Part shown: one piece after another, positions 1-8,934 of the stretch
Layout of the letters: every line of letters starts with the position of its first letter
Position numbering within the stretch: position 1 is the first letter of the stretch
Assembly (NCBI GenBank): GCA_030694965.1
Contig: JAUYTZ010000013.1
Location: 145,491-209,490, forward strand
DNA from: Candidatus Paracaedibacteraceae bacterium
GTDB taxonomy: Bacteria; Pseudomonadota; Alphaproteobacteria; Paracaedibacterales; CAIOTO01
DNA: 64,000 nucleotides
Direction: 5' to 3'
Notes under the pieces: generated by a model
The model's input: the letters and a program-made list of their open reading frames with translations, nothing else
What the model was told of the DNA's origin: nothing
Database searches by the model: none
Program-made: the position numbers and the translations under genes

Positions 1-749
1 ATGCGAGCAGATGAAACACCTTGTGATTTTAATGCCTCTATAAACGCTGTTGTCACAGCATCAATACATTCATCTTTATGAACACCAGGTATTTCAATTA
101 AGTTTTCATCAAATTTTCCAGTGCGAGGCCCATTAACAACATAAAAATTTGCCTGAAGGCTTTCACGAGCAACAGCTTTAGCTAAATTAACAGCATCATT
201 TTGAGTAAAACGCTTTTGAATATTATCAGTTCCAAGAGCATCTCCGCCAAGAATCACGACTCTATCCGATTCACTCATCAAACAAAACTTATCTTTGTAC
301 AGATCATATTCAGCGCGCAAGCTTTCAGCAGACAACGCATGCGACACACCATTTGTTTGAATAATCTTAGTTGTTGAAGTATTTGTCAGTCCGTTTGGAA
401 TTGCATAGTCAGGCACAGCAATCCAAGTTATTTTTCCAAGCAAATCTGCATATGCAGGTGTCCATTGATGCCCTAGAGCAAGTGTTTTTAGCTGAGCATT
501 TTTAGGTAATGCCTTAAATACTGAAAAAGCAGTTTCCCCAATACCAATAACAAGGCACTTTTTATCAATAGGCAATGCTGCCACTTCAGCTGTCAAACGA
601 ACAATATCTGTGTTTTTATCACAAGGACGGTCAACAACATCCCAATGAGGATGATCACGCTTTAATTCATTAACAACACCAATAATTTGGTTTTTATCCC
701 CAACAGCACTACTTTCATAAATCTGCACAATGACACATGGCGTATTCAC
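1..749 (-). CDS. Uncharacterised protein, C-terminus cut off by the window edge
   Basis: An open frame runs off the left edge on the minus strand and gives about 249 residues without a stop. I chose the GTG at 749 as start because GGAGG lies eight bases upstream of it; an in-frame ATG at 812 has no ribosome site and would add a hydrophobic leader. The protein alternates short hydrophobic strands with loops, for example VVILGGDALGTDN and FYVVNGPRTGKF, which suggests an alpha/beta fold. The glycine-rich strand followed by a second strand ending in NGPRTG faintly recalls the ELM1/mitochondrial-fission-like putative glycosyltransferases of alphaproteobacteria, but I do not trust that match. It lies 90 bp downstream of mreB on the same strand, where mreC would be expected. 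Function unknown. Confidence 0.6.
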   Translation of the reverse strand, partial: MNTPCVIVQIYESSAVGDKNQIIGVVNELKRDHPHWDVVDRPCDKNTDIVRLTAEVAALPIDKKCLVIGIGETAFSVFKALPKNAQLKTLALGHQWTPAYADLLGKITWIAVPDYAIPNGLTNTSTTKIIQTNGVSHALSAESLRAEYDLYKDKFCLMSESDRVVILGGDALGTDNIQKRFTQNDAVNLAKAVARESLQANFYVVNGPRTGKFDENLIEIPGVHKDECIDAVTTAFIEALKSQGVSSAR

Positions 750-838
750 ATATAATACCTCCATGTATTTGCAAATAACAAAAAAAACTACGATAATAAA
801 AAGTTTTGACATAACACTTAATTTGCTCAAAAAAAAGA

Positions 839-1882
<1,044 letters not shown>

Positions 1883-1987
1883 TTACCTATTGAGTGAAGA
1901 GTTGGTTTACTTTACTCATAGTTTATTTTGGATGCAAGCCTGACAACTGTTTTAAAGATGATTTGTTTACAAAGAAATTAAATTATT

Positions 1988-2563
1988 TTAAGCGGGCGTT
2001 ATTACAGGGGGGGTAGCAGTTGCTGCTGGCTCAGTTACAGCACCAGCTATTACTGCAGGAACAGAAGAACCAGCGGCTGCATCTGGAGAGGTCACGACCG
2101 GGGGATTAGCCGCGGTTTGAGGCTTTGCTGAAGGAGCAGCTGGCGCTGAAGAAATTGGTAACGCTGCTGGCTGTGGAACTGGGGAAGGCGCATTTGCAGA
2201 TGAGGTGGCAGCCACTGGCTGCATAGATGAAGGCGTGTGAACACCTGCAACAGTTACAGGATCAACATTTCCTTTAACTCCCGATGCAGCATTTTTGTTT
2301 TGAAACATCTGCAAAAGAGCGGCAGGTATAATCGACTCTGTGCTTTCGTGCTCAGAAATTGAGCCCAACTTAATTACTTTACATTGCCCTTCTGAAGCGC
2401 AGTAATTAAGCATATTGGTCTTACGGTCAAAGACAAACATCGCTTTATCTGTTGGCAATGGAATGAGGATAAAACGTTCATGGTGCGCATTGTATGCAAT
2501 ATAACTTGCAAATAAAATTAAAGTTGTCAAACTTATAATCAGGGTTGATTTTATACCGCTCAT
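1988..2563 (-). CDS. Membrane-anchored protein with Pro/Ala-rich tail, function unknown
   Basis: I do not recognise this 191-residue protein. Residues 6-24 form one hydrophobic segment, which would anchor the protein with the rest in the periplasm. A short folded part follows (residues about 30-90) with two cysteines, in NYCASEGQC, that could form a disulfide. From about residue 95 to the end the sequence is almost entirely Ala, Pro, Ser, Val and Thr and is probably disordered, like a wall-spanning linker. It precedes mreB on the same strand, so a role in the envelope is possible, but this is inference from location only. Confidence 0.65.
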   Translation of the reverse strand: MSGIKSTLIISLTTLILFASYIAYNAHHERFILIPLPTDKAMFVFDRKTNMLNYCASEGQCKVIKLGSISEHESTESIIPAALLQMFQNKNAASGVKGNVDPVTVAGVHTPSSMQPVAATSSANAPSPVPQPAALPISSAPAAPSAKPQTAANPPVVTSPDAAAGSSVPAVIAGAVTEPAATATPPVITPA

Positions 2564-2656
2564 TGCGTAATCCTTTTAGTATAGTACGTTCATCGCTGCT
2601 CATAAGCTAAGGCTACTTTAATATTCTTAATAATGTGTAAATAGGGGTCTATTTTT

Positions 2657-4258
2657 GTGTTTATAAAATTCATTGTTTTTTTAGTAGCTGTTTTTTGCTC
2701 CACAAATCACATAAATGCAACAGATCGCTTGCAGCAGATTTTACCAGAATTTGAAAAATATATTGAGCTTGTAAAAGACGAATGGGGAGCTCCAGGGATT
2801 GCCGTTGGTATCGTCAAAGATGGAAAAGTTTTTTACACCAAAGGTTTTGGTGTCCGTAAAACTGGTACAGACAAAAAAATAGATGAAAACACAGTTTTTC
2901 AAATAGCATCTCTTACAAAAAACTTTCTCGTTCACCTATATGCAAGACTCGTACAAGAAGGAAAAGTTAACTGGGATGATCTTGTTGTAAAACACATGCC
3001 TGACTTTTTTCTTAATGATGTAAAAACAACGGCTGAAATCACAATCAGAGACTTGCTATCTCACCGCAGCGGACTCCCTTCCTTTACAGGAGACACGCTT
3101 TGGTATTTAGATTGCTCAAAAGAAGAAATCATAAAAGGAATTAGCAAAATTCCATTGAAATACAGCCTACGTTCAAGATATGGCTATCAAAATCAATTGT
3201 ATGGTATTGCCAGCATGATCGCTGAAAAAATAACAGGAAAAACAATTGAAACACTTTTTAAAGAATCCTTTTTTATTCCCCTCAATATGAACACAGCAAG
3301 CGTTGGTTTAAAATCATTTATCCATAAGCAAAATTCTTACAATCCTTTCTTTTTTGCAAGCAACGAAAAGGATAACATTGCATATCCGCACGATGACCGA
3401 GGAGAGGCAGCGCACTTAATGACGCTATCTGATATTATTTACCGTTTCCCAGGCAGCTCAGGTGGCAATATGTCTGTATCTGATTTAACAAAATGGATGC
3501 TATTTATGCTTAATAAAGGGCAAGCTGACGGTATTTCGATTGACTCAAAACAATATGAACAGCTGATAACACAACACGTAGATTGCAAAATGCAAGCTGA
3601 TGATGCTCAATTCCCTGGTGATCGCTACAAAAGTGTTTCGTATGGTATGGGGCATTTTATTATGCGCTATGGTGCGGGTGAGAAATACGTCACATCTTAT
3701 GGTCACATGGGTGGGTTTTATGGCACACGTAGTCATATGGTAATTGTCCCTGAAGAAAAATTAGGCATTGTTATCTTATCAAACTATGGATCATTTCGAG
3801 TAAGCTTTGTGCCAGAAGCAATTCACAACAAATTTATGGATCTTTATCTAGGCCTTCCAAAAATTGATTGGAACAAACGATTAAAAAATAACTTTGTTTC
3901 TATTCGTAAGCAAAACAAAATGTATAAATATATGCAACGTCTTCAAAATCCAAAAGAAAAACAAGCTCTTGAAAAATATGAAGGTACCTACACAAATGCA
4001 ATTTATGGTGATTTACAGTTAAAAAAAGAATCAGACCAGCTTTATTTATTATTTAAAGAAAAAAAAATTCCACTTGTACATTTCAATGGTGATGAGTTTA
4101 CATTTCCCGGCCACCTATTATCTGAAGCTTATTGTGAAGGTGATGTTGGCTATATTGACTTTGGGTCACGCTCTGGTATCACTTTAGATTTATGTGCCAT
4201 TTCCTCACTTCTCTCTGAAGGAAAAGAACACGGTCTATTTGAAAAAATAAAGAAATAA
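2657..4258 (+). CDS. Exported serine hydrolase, beta-lactamase/class C PBP family
   Basis: This is a 533-residue penicillin-binding-protein-like serine hydrolase. The start is GTG, with AGGGG about nine bases upstream. Residues 1-22 form a signal peptide ending near INA, so the enzyme acts in the periplasm or outside. The catalytic motifs of the family are present: SLTK (Ser85-Lys88), Tyr177-Gln-Asn179, and HMGG at 350-353 in place of the KTG box, as is common in the esterase and D-aminopeptidase branches. A C-terminal domain of about 130 residues follows the catalytic domain. Real substrates in this family include peptidoglycan peptides, D-amino-acid peptides and esters; the sequence does not decide which. 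It stands alone, 134 bp before dnaB, and I see no clear terminator between them. Confidence 0.85.
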   Translation: MFIKFIVFLVAVFCSTNHINATDRLQQILPEFEKYIELVKDEWGAPGIAVGIVKDGKVFYTKGFGVRKTGTDKKIDENTVFQIASLTKNFLVHLYARLVQEGKVNWDDLVVKHMPDFFLNDVKTTAEITIRDLLSHRSGLPSFTGDTLWYLDCSKEEIIKGISKIPLKYSLRSRYGYQNQLYGIASMIAEKITGKTIETLFKESFFIPLNMNTASVGLKSFIHKQNSYNPFFFASNEKDNIAYPHDDRGEAAHLMTLSDIIYRFPGSSGGNMSVSDLTKWMLFMLNKGQADGISIDSKQYEQLITQHVDCKMQADDAQFPGDRYKSVSYGMGHFIMRYGAGEKYVTSYGHMGGFYGTRSHMVIVPEEKLGIVILSNYGSFRVSFVPEAIHNKFMDLYLGLPKIDWNKRLKNNFVSIRKQNKMYKYMQRLQNPKEKQALEKYEGTYTNAIYGDLQLKKESDQLYLLFKEKKIPLVHFNGDEFTFPGHLLSEAYCEGDVGYIDFGSRSGITLDLCAISSLLSEGKEHGLFEKIKK

Positions 4259-4392
4259 ATTTACATTCAACTTTAATATAATTTTATTTCTAAAAAAGGA
4301 TATAAATTTATTTATAATAAATGAATAGACTCTTTGCTCTTTTTCACTTTTTTATGCTATTGTTCATACTCATGAATTAGGAGCAACATTCA

Positions 4393-5910
4393 ATGCAACC
4401 TCAAAATGCACAATCTATCGTATCCATGTTTGATAGTCATGCGACCTCAGAACAGTCAAATAGTGCGAATAAAAGCATAAGCGCAGAAGAAACAGTTCCA
4501 TATAATATTGAAGCAGAGCAAGCACTGCTAGGGGCCTTAATCCTAAATAATAGCTCATTTGAACATATTGCAGATTTTCTAAAGCATGAACATTTTTCAC
4601 AAAAAGTCCATGGCCTTATTTTTAAAGCAATTGCGCATTCATTAGAACGTGGACGCATTGCCGATCCAATCACGCTTAAAGACGTACTAAATAATGATCC
4701 CGAGTTTCTTGAATTAGGTGGGTTTCAATATTTAGTAGATTTATCAGACTCTGTCTATTCACTTGTCAGCGTTGCTGATTATGGTCATTTGATCTATGAC
4801 ATGTATATGCGTCGTCAACTTATTTCAATTGGGCACGAAACAATTGTGGATGCACGCTTGCTTGATGGTGATCGTGTTGCAAATAATATCATCGAAGATG
4901 CTGAACGTCGACTTTATAATTTGGCTACATCTGGAAACTCAACCAATGGTGCTGTTTCTTTTGGTACGGCGCTTGCCGCAGCCATTACCACAGCAGAAGG
5001 CGCATTTAAACGTGATAGCCACGTTGTGGGCGTTACAACTGGTTTTGTTGATATGGACAAGTGGCTTGGTGGTTTACACCCTTCTGACTTATTGATTCTA
5101 GCGGGACGCCCATCTATGGGTAAGACGGCGCTTGCAACAAACATTGCCTTTAATGCGGCTAAGGAATTTTTTGGCCAAAACAAAGACGGCGCCCCCGTAC
5201 TATTCTTTTCACTCGAAATGTCCGCCGAGCAATTGGCGAATCGTATTTTATCAAGTGAATCCGGTGTTTCCTCAGACCTTATTAGACGTGGAGCTATTCG
5301 TGCCGATGATTTTCCAAAACTTGTAGAAGTCAGTCGTCGTTTAGGTGAAGTGCCCTTATTTATTGATGATACCCCTGCCCTCACCGTAACAGCAGTACGA
5401 AATCGTGCACGAAGGCTGCAGCGTCAGCATGGCGTAGGCTTAATTATAATTGACTATTTGCAGCTATTATCTGGTAGTAGCAAAAGCAGTGATGGAAATC
5501 GTGTTCAAGAAATTTCAGAAATTACGCGTTCATTAAAAGCTCTTGCTAAGGAATTGCATGTTCCTGTTATTGCCTTATCGCAGCTTTCTCGTGCGGTTGA
5601 GCAACGTGATGACAAACGCCCACAACTATCGGATTTACGTGAATCAGGTTCGATCGAGCAAGACTCTGACGTTGTTATGTTCGTATATCGTGAAGAATAT
5701 TATGAATCACGTCGCGAACCTACCCCCGGAACAGATAAACATGTGGAATGGTGTAATAATATGTCAAAAGTTCATAACAAAGCTGAAGTCATTATCGCTA
5801 AACAACGTCACGGTCCAATTGGTACAGTGCGCTTGTATTTCGATGGATCTGTTACAAAATTTGGTAACTTGGCTAAAGAAGATCAACCTGATCATCAGGA
5901 TGAATTTTAA
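4393..5910 (+). CDS. dnaB: Replicative DNA helicase DnaB
   Basis: DnaB is the hexameric 5'-3' helicase of the replication fork and interacts with DnaG primase and the clamp loader. The 505 residues show an N-terminal primase-interacting domain (roughly 35-135, beginning PYNIEAEQALLGALI) and the RecA-like motor with Walker A GRPSMGKTAL, Walker B LIIIDYLQLL, and the motifs ALSQLSRAVE and DLRESGSIEQD. An AGGAGC ribosome site sits eight bases before the ATG. The first 35 residues are a Ser/Asn-rich extension that is likely disordered. In many bacteria dnaB adjoins rplI or alr; here the neighbours are a serine hydrolase and a gene-free stretch. Confidence 0.97.
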   Translation: MQPQNAQSIVSMFDSHATSEQSNSANKSISAEETVPYNIEAEQALLGALILNNSSFEHIADFLKHEHFSQKVHGLIFKAIAHSLERGRIADPITLKDVLNNDPEFLELGGFQYLVDLSDSVYSLVSVADYGHLIYDMYMRRQLISIGHETIVDARLLDGDRVANNIIEDAERRLYNLATSGNSTNGAVSFGTALAAAITTAEGAFKRDSHVVGVTTGFVDMDKWLGGLHPSDLLILAGRPSMGKTALATNIAFNAAKEFFGQNKDGAPVLFFSLEMSAEQLANRILSSESGVSSDLIRRGAIRADDFPKLVEVSRRLGEVPLFIDDTPALTVTAVRNRARRLQRQHGVGLIIIDYLQLLSGSSKSSDGNRVQEISEITRSLKALAKELHVPVIALSQLSRAVEQRDDKRPQLSDLRESGSIEQDSDVVMFVYREEYYESRREPTPGTDKHVEWCNNMSKVHNKAEVIIAKQRHGPIGTVRLYFDGSVTKFGNLAKEDQPDHQDEF

Positions 5911-6092
5911 AGGATAGTATTATAGACTTTAAAATTTTAAATGATACACACTTCTTTCATATAAAAGCTCTTGAAGAAAATATAAAAATTCAAAATTTTC
6001 TGGATAAAAGCATCAGTTAAAGTTTCTTCGAAATGATGAATACAGGATCAGACTCATACTACCCCCTCACTTTTATTCAACAATCTGTTTTC

Positions 6093-6220
6093 TGTCATCA
6101 TCGGCCTTGACTCAGTGATCTTTATCACTTCAAGGGCAAATATTCTATCGTTTTCAAAACAATAGTCGCCTATATGCTTTTTCAAAGAGCAGAGATCCTG
6201 GGGTCAATCCCGAAGAATAC
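6093..6220. repeat. Degenerate inverted repeat in a 405-bp gene-free gap
   Basis: The gap 5911-6315 holds no credible gene. Inside it two arms of about 30 bases face each other: 6094-6123 (starts GTCATCATCGG, contains CTTGACTCAG) and 6190-6219 (contains ATCCTGGGGTCAATCCCGAAG). About two thirds of the bases pair. Both arms resemble, in decayed form, the widespread GTCATCCCCGGGCTTGACCCGGGGATCC-type palindromic intergenic elements. I see nothing else in the gap beyond AT-rich sequence. Confidence 0.5.
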
Positions 6221-6315
6221 AAAAAAATTATATCAATTACATGAAAAATATTAAAATTGCAAAAAGAAATTTATCAGTACTTCTTTTAAAATCATGGGGG
6301 AAATCAAAGCCTAAA

Positions 6316-7122
6316 CTATCTCTTAAACATGCTTGATAGCAATCGTCCGATTAAAAACAAACAAAAGCCAACAACAACACTGGTCGGGCCAACCGGCCAG
6401 TCGCACCAAAAACTAAGCATGATACCGCCCAAAATCATCAGACATGCGCTAAGTATGGAACGAATCACCATGCCTTCAGGGGATTTTGAAAATTGCGCAG
6501 CTGAAGCACCAGGCAATAACAATAACCCAGGTACAAGTAAAGCGCCAACAATAGGCAATGTTGTGGCAACAACACACGATAACATTATAAGAAATAAAAA
6601 CGTCATATGATGGGGTGCAATTCCTTCAACAAAAGCCCAATCCGGATCAAGTGTGATTAGAATAAGTTTACGCCAAAATAAAATAAGGAATGCACAAACG
6701 ATAAAAGCTGTTGCTACAAGAGTAAAAACATCAAAAGCATTCAAGAGAAGCAAATCACCAAATAAGAACTGTTCTACCTGACCACCCGACCGAGGCCCGC
6801 TCCTTGGAAGCGCGCGAATGACAATAAATGCAATTGCCATCAGCGTATACGACAACAAACCAAGCCATGTGTCTGATGGTAGTTTGAAATACAAAGGACC
6901 ATAAGCCAACAGCCCTGCGATAAGGACACAAATAAGAAAAATCCCCCAAAGCGGAGTAGTTCCCCACATCAAGCTCATTGCCACTCCAAGAATAGCACTA
7001 TGCGCCATCGCGTCTCCAAAGAATGCCTGACGCCTCCAAAGCAAAAAGCAACCAAGCGGAGCTAAACTAAATGACAAGCATACAGCAGCGAGTATCGAAA
7101 AAAGCATAAAGTGATCAATCAT
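6316..7122 (-). CDS. znuB: Zinc/manganese ABC transporter permease (ZnuB-like)
   Basis: This is an integral membrane permease of the ABC-3 family, which moves Zn(II) or Mn(II) across the inner membrane. I start it at the ATG at 7122 (MIDHFMLFS), which overlaps the end of znuC by eight bases; a longer frame reaches 7200 but would lie inside znuC. The protein is about 268 residues with some eight hydrophobic segments. It carries the signatures LGCFLLWRRQAFFGDAMAHS near the start and VGALLVPGLLLLPGA later, characteristic of ZnuB. It is the last gene of the SH3 protein-znuC-znuB operon. No periplasmic binding protein gene (znuA) is in the operon. Confidence 0.9.
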   Translation of the reverse strand: MIDHFMLFSILAAVCLSFSLAPLGCFLLWRRQAFFGDAMAHSAILGVAMSLMWGTTPLWGIFLICVLIAGLLAYGPLYFKLPSDTWLGLLSYTLMAIAFIVIRALPRSGPRSGGQVEQFLFGDLLLLNAFDVFTLVATAFIVCAFLILFWRKLILITLDPDWAFVEGIAPHHMTFLFLIMLSCVVATTLPIVGALLVPGLLLLPGASAAQFSKSPEGMVIRSILSACLMILGGIMLSFWCDWPVGPTSVVVGFCLFLIGRLLSSMFKR

Positions 7123-7879
7123 GAGAATGCTCGCAGTTAGAATGGTTAGCGCCATTATGAGAGTGATCATGGTGATGCGTATATGGTAAAAAACCACCAA
7201 ATAATCGCTGAACTTCAGGGTTTAATCGAACTTGGTCAGGGTGCCCTAAACAGCAAATATGCTTATTAAGGCAAATTACATGATCGCTTGCATCCCACAC
7301 AAGATGCAAATCATGAGAAACATGAACAACAGCACAGCCAACTACATTTCGAATATGATGCAACATTTGATAAAATTCAGATTGACCTGCAAGATCAAGC
7401 CCTTGCACGGGTTCATCCAAAACAAGCACATCAGGTGATTGTAATAAAGCACGTGCCAATAAAACACGCTGCCATTCGCCACCAGAAAGTGTGTGCACAT
7501 TTTGTTTTAATGTGTAACATGCATTCACCTGTTCAAGCATTGATAAAATAGCATCGTTTTTCTCGCGTGCAACGAAAAAACGTGATTGAACAGGCGATGA
7601 TAATTTTAAAAAACGCTCAACTGTAAGGGGTAGACTTACATTTAAATTAAGCTTTTGCGGCATGTAGCCAAGCTTAATTCCTGGTTTTTGTATAACTGCT
7701 CCAGAGGTTGGCATAAGCAACTTAAGAATTAAACGTAATAACGTGGTTTTACCAGCGCCATTTGGACCAATAATAGTCGTTATTGTTTTAGCTGAAATAT
7801 CAAACGTAACATCATCAATCAAACATTGATTGGTTGATTTACTCATATACGTAAGATTAGATAGTGTTATCAGTTTCAA
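7115..7879 (-). CDS. znuC: Zinc/manganese ABC transporter ATPase (ZnuC-like) with His-rich tail
   Basis: This is the ATPase of a ZnuABC-type metal importer, 254 residues. It has Walker A GPNGAGKTTLL, the ABC signature LSGGEWQRVLLARA, Walker B DVLVLDEPVQGLD and the switch histidine in HVSHD. The start is a TTG at 7879 that overlaps the stop of the upstream SH3 gene (TTGA), so translation is probably coupled; this start is needed to include the first beta strand. The last 20 residues contain eight histidines and one cysteine, a tail seen in some zinc-transport ATPases and plausibly a metal sensor or buffer. This tail supports zinc as the substrate, though that is inference. Confidence 0.93.
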   Translation of the reverse strand: MKLITLSNLTYMSKSTNQCLIDDVTFDISAKTITTIIGPNGAGKTTLLRLILKLLMPTSGAVIQKPGIKLGYMPQKLNLNVSLPLTVERFLKLSSPVQSRFFVAREKNDAILSMLEQVNACYTLKQNVHTLSGGEWQRVLLARALLQSPDVLVLDEPVQGLDLAGQSEFYQMLHHIRNVVGCAVVHVSHDLHLVWDASDHVICLNKHICCLGHPDQVRLNPEVQRLFGGFLPYTHHHDHSHNGANHSNCEHSHD

Positions 7880-8385
7880 AACTTAGTCTCGTGCGGGTAT
7901 GTTCCCCAAATAGCTTTGCGTAGTATCCAACCTTTAAAAGTTTTATTTTTAGTCTCACCTGTGGATGATTTTATAGAAATTTTACACCATTTAGCTTGGC
8001 ACTCTAAAATTTTACCAACAACAGTTTTAGCAACGAAAGCTATTGTTTTTGCCTTATCATTTGGCGTCTCTTTTAATTCTTGTGTTTTATCAAGTGTCCA
8101 AAAGTAGCGCTTTCCGCTTAGCATACTTTTGTGTATCCAACCTTCTGTTCCTTGCCAATCACGAATTTGACGCCATATATCAAATTCAGCGATAACCTCA
8201 AGAGGCATTCCCTGACGTAGAAAAAGCCAATTAACCGGATAATTTGGACCTGGGCCTACGTGCAGCTTAGCGCTTGGCGCACGCAATGAAACGAAACGCG
8301 GCAATGGCAACGCTGATGAATGTTCTTTCGCCTCAAGTGAAAAAACAACAACCCAAGATAGAATAAAATAAAGTTTATGATTCAT
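7876..8385 (-). CDS. Exported SH3-domain protein
   Basis: This is a periplasmic protein with a bacterial SH3 (SH3b/DUF1058-type) domain. I start it at the ATG at 8385, which gives a clean signal peptide (MNHKLYFILSWVVVFSLEA); a GTG at 8403 would add six residues, but its purine-rich stretch lies too close. The domain runs about 30-90 with the family pattern LHVGPGPNYPVNW, EVIAEFDIWRQIRDW and TEGWIHKSMLSG, familiar from alphaproteobacterial homologues. A second, weaker SH3-like half follows and contains the only two cysteines outside the leader (ECQAKWC). SH3b domains usually bind peptidoglycan. It heads the operon with znuC and znuB by a four-base overlap; why it is linked to metal import is not clear. 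Confidence 0.8.
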   Translation of the reverse strand: MNHKLYFILSWVVVFSLEAKEHSSALPLPRFVSLRAPSAKLHVGPGPNYPVNWLFLRQGMPLEVIAEFDIWRQIRDWQGTEGWIHKSMLSGKRYFWTLDKTQELKETPNDKAKTIAFVAKTVVGKILECQAKWCKISIKSSTGETKNKTFKGWILRKAIWGTYPHETKF

Positions 8386-8419
8386 AAAATTACGTGTACG
8401 CACCTTTTTATATTAATCA

Positions 8420-8440
8420 TAAACTAATCTTATTAGTTTA
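8420..8440. promoter_or_regulatory. Perfect palindrome, candidate operator of the SH3-znuCB operon
   Basis: The sequence TAAACTAAT-CTT-ATTAGTTTA is a perfect inverted repeat with nine-base arms and a three-base centre. It lies 35 bp upstream of the chosen start of the SH3 gene (17 bp from the alternative GTG). It is not followed by a run of T on the minus strand, so it is a poor terminator for dut. Its size and symmetry fit the site of a dimeric repressor. Fur-family regulators (Zur, Mur) control such transporters in alphaproteobacteria, but the sequence itself does not name the regulator. Confidence 0.5.
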
Positions 8441-8490
8441 TCCAGAAGCATTTCTGCCAAAATTCAACTTGCATTAATAACGAAAAACCT

Positions 8491-8934
8491 TTATAGGCCG
8501 GTTGAGCCAAAGCCACCAATACCTCGTGTCGTTGACATGTCAAAAGCACCATCTTCATGCAAAGTAACCGTTGTGTATGGCGCCACAACCATCTGCGCAA
8601 CACGCATACCTGGTGCTACAACAAAAGATTTATCATCTGTATTTGCGAGAACAACACATATTTCACCGCGGTAATCAGAATCAATAGTTCCTGGCGCGTT
8701 TAATACAATAATACCATTTTTTGCAGCCAAACCAGAACGTGAACGAATCTGTGCTTCATAACCCACAGGTAAGTGTATGGCAATCCCCGTTGGGATCATT
8801 GCTCTTTCTCCAGGACCAATAATCACATCCTCGGAAATGGCTGCTATGAGATCTAACCCCGCACTCCCTTCCGTTGCATAAGCAGGCAATGGAAAATCCA
8901 CGGCATGAGGGAAACGTTGAATGCTAATTTTCAT
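8491..8934 (-). CDS. dut: Deoxyuridine triphosphatase (dUTPase)
   Basis: Dut hydrolyses dUTP to dUMP and pyrophosphate, keeping uracil out of DNA and feeding dTMP synthesis. The trimeric dUTPase motifs are all visible: AGLDL (motif 1), RSRSGLAAKNGI (2), GTIDSDYRGEI (3), GMRVAQMVVAP (4) and the C-terminal arm RGIGGFGSTG (5). I take the ATG at 8934 as start (MKISIQRF); two earlier ATGs at 8949 and 8946 would add five or four residues. The start overlaps the end of the upstream helicase gene by 11 bases, so the two are co-transcribed and perhaps coupled. Confidence 0.95.
   Translation of the reverse strand: MKISIQRFPHAVDFPLPAYATEGSAGLDLIAAISEDVIIGPGERAMIPTGIAIHLPVGYEAQIRSRSGLAAKNGIIVLNAPGTIDSDYRGEICVVLANTDDKSFVVAPGMRVAQMVVAPYTTVTLHEDGAFDMSTTRGIGGFGSTGL

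Noticed and set aside
4914..5384. Long minus-strand frame (156 residues) inside dnaB
   Set aside because: It covers the Walker region of dnaB in antisense. No ribosome site and no recognisable domain; an effect of codon use.
7288..7551. Plus-strand frame rich in His and Gln opposite znuC
   Set aside because: It is an antisense shadow of the ATPase gene; its composition follows from codons on the other strand.
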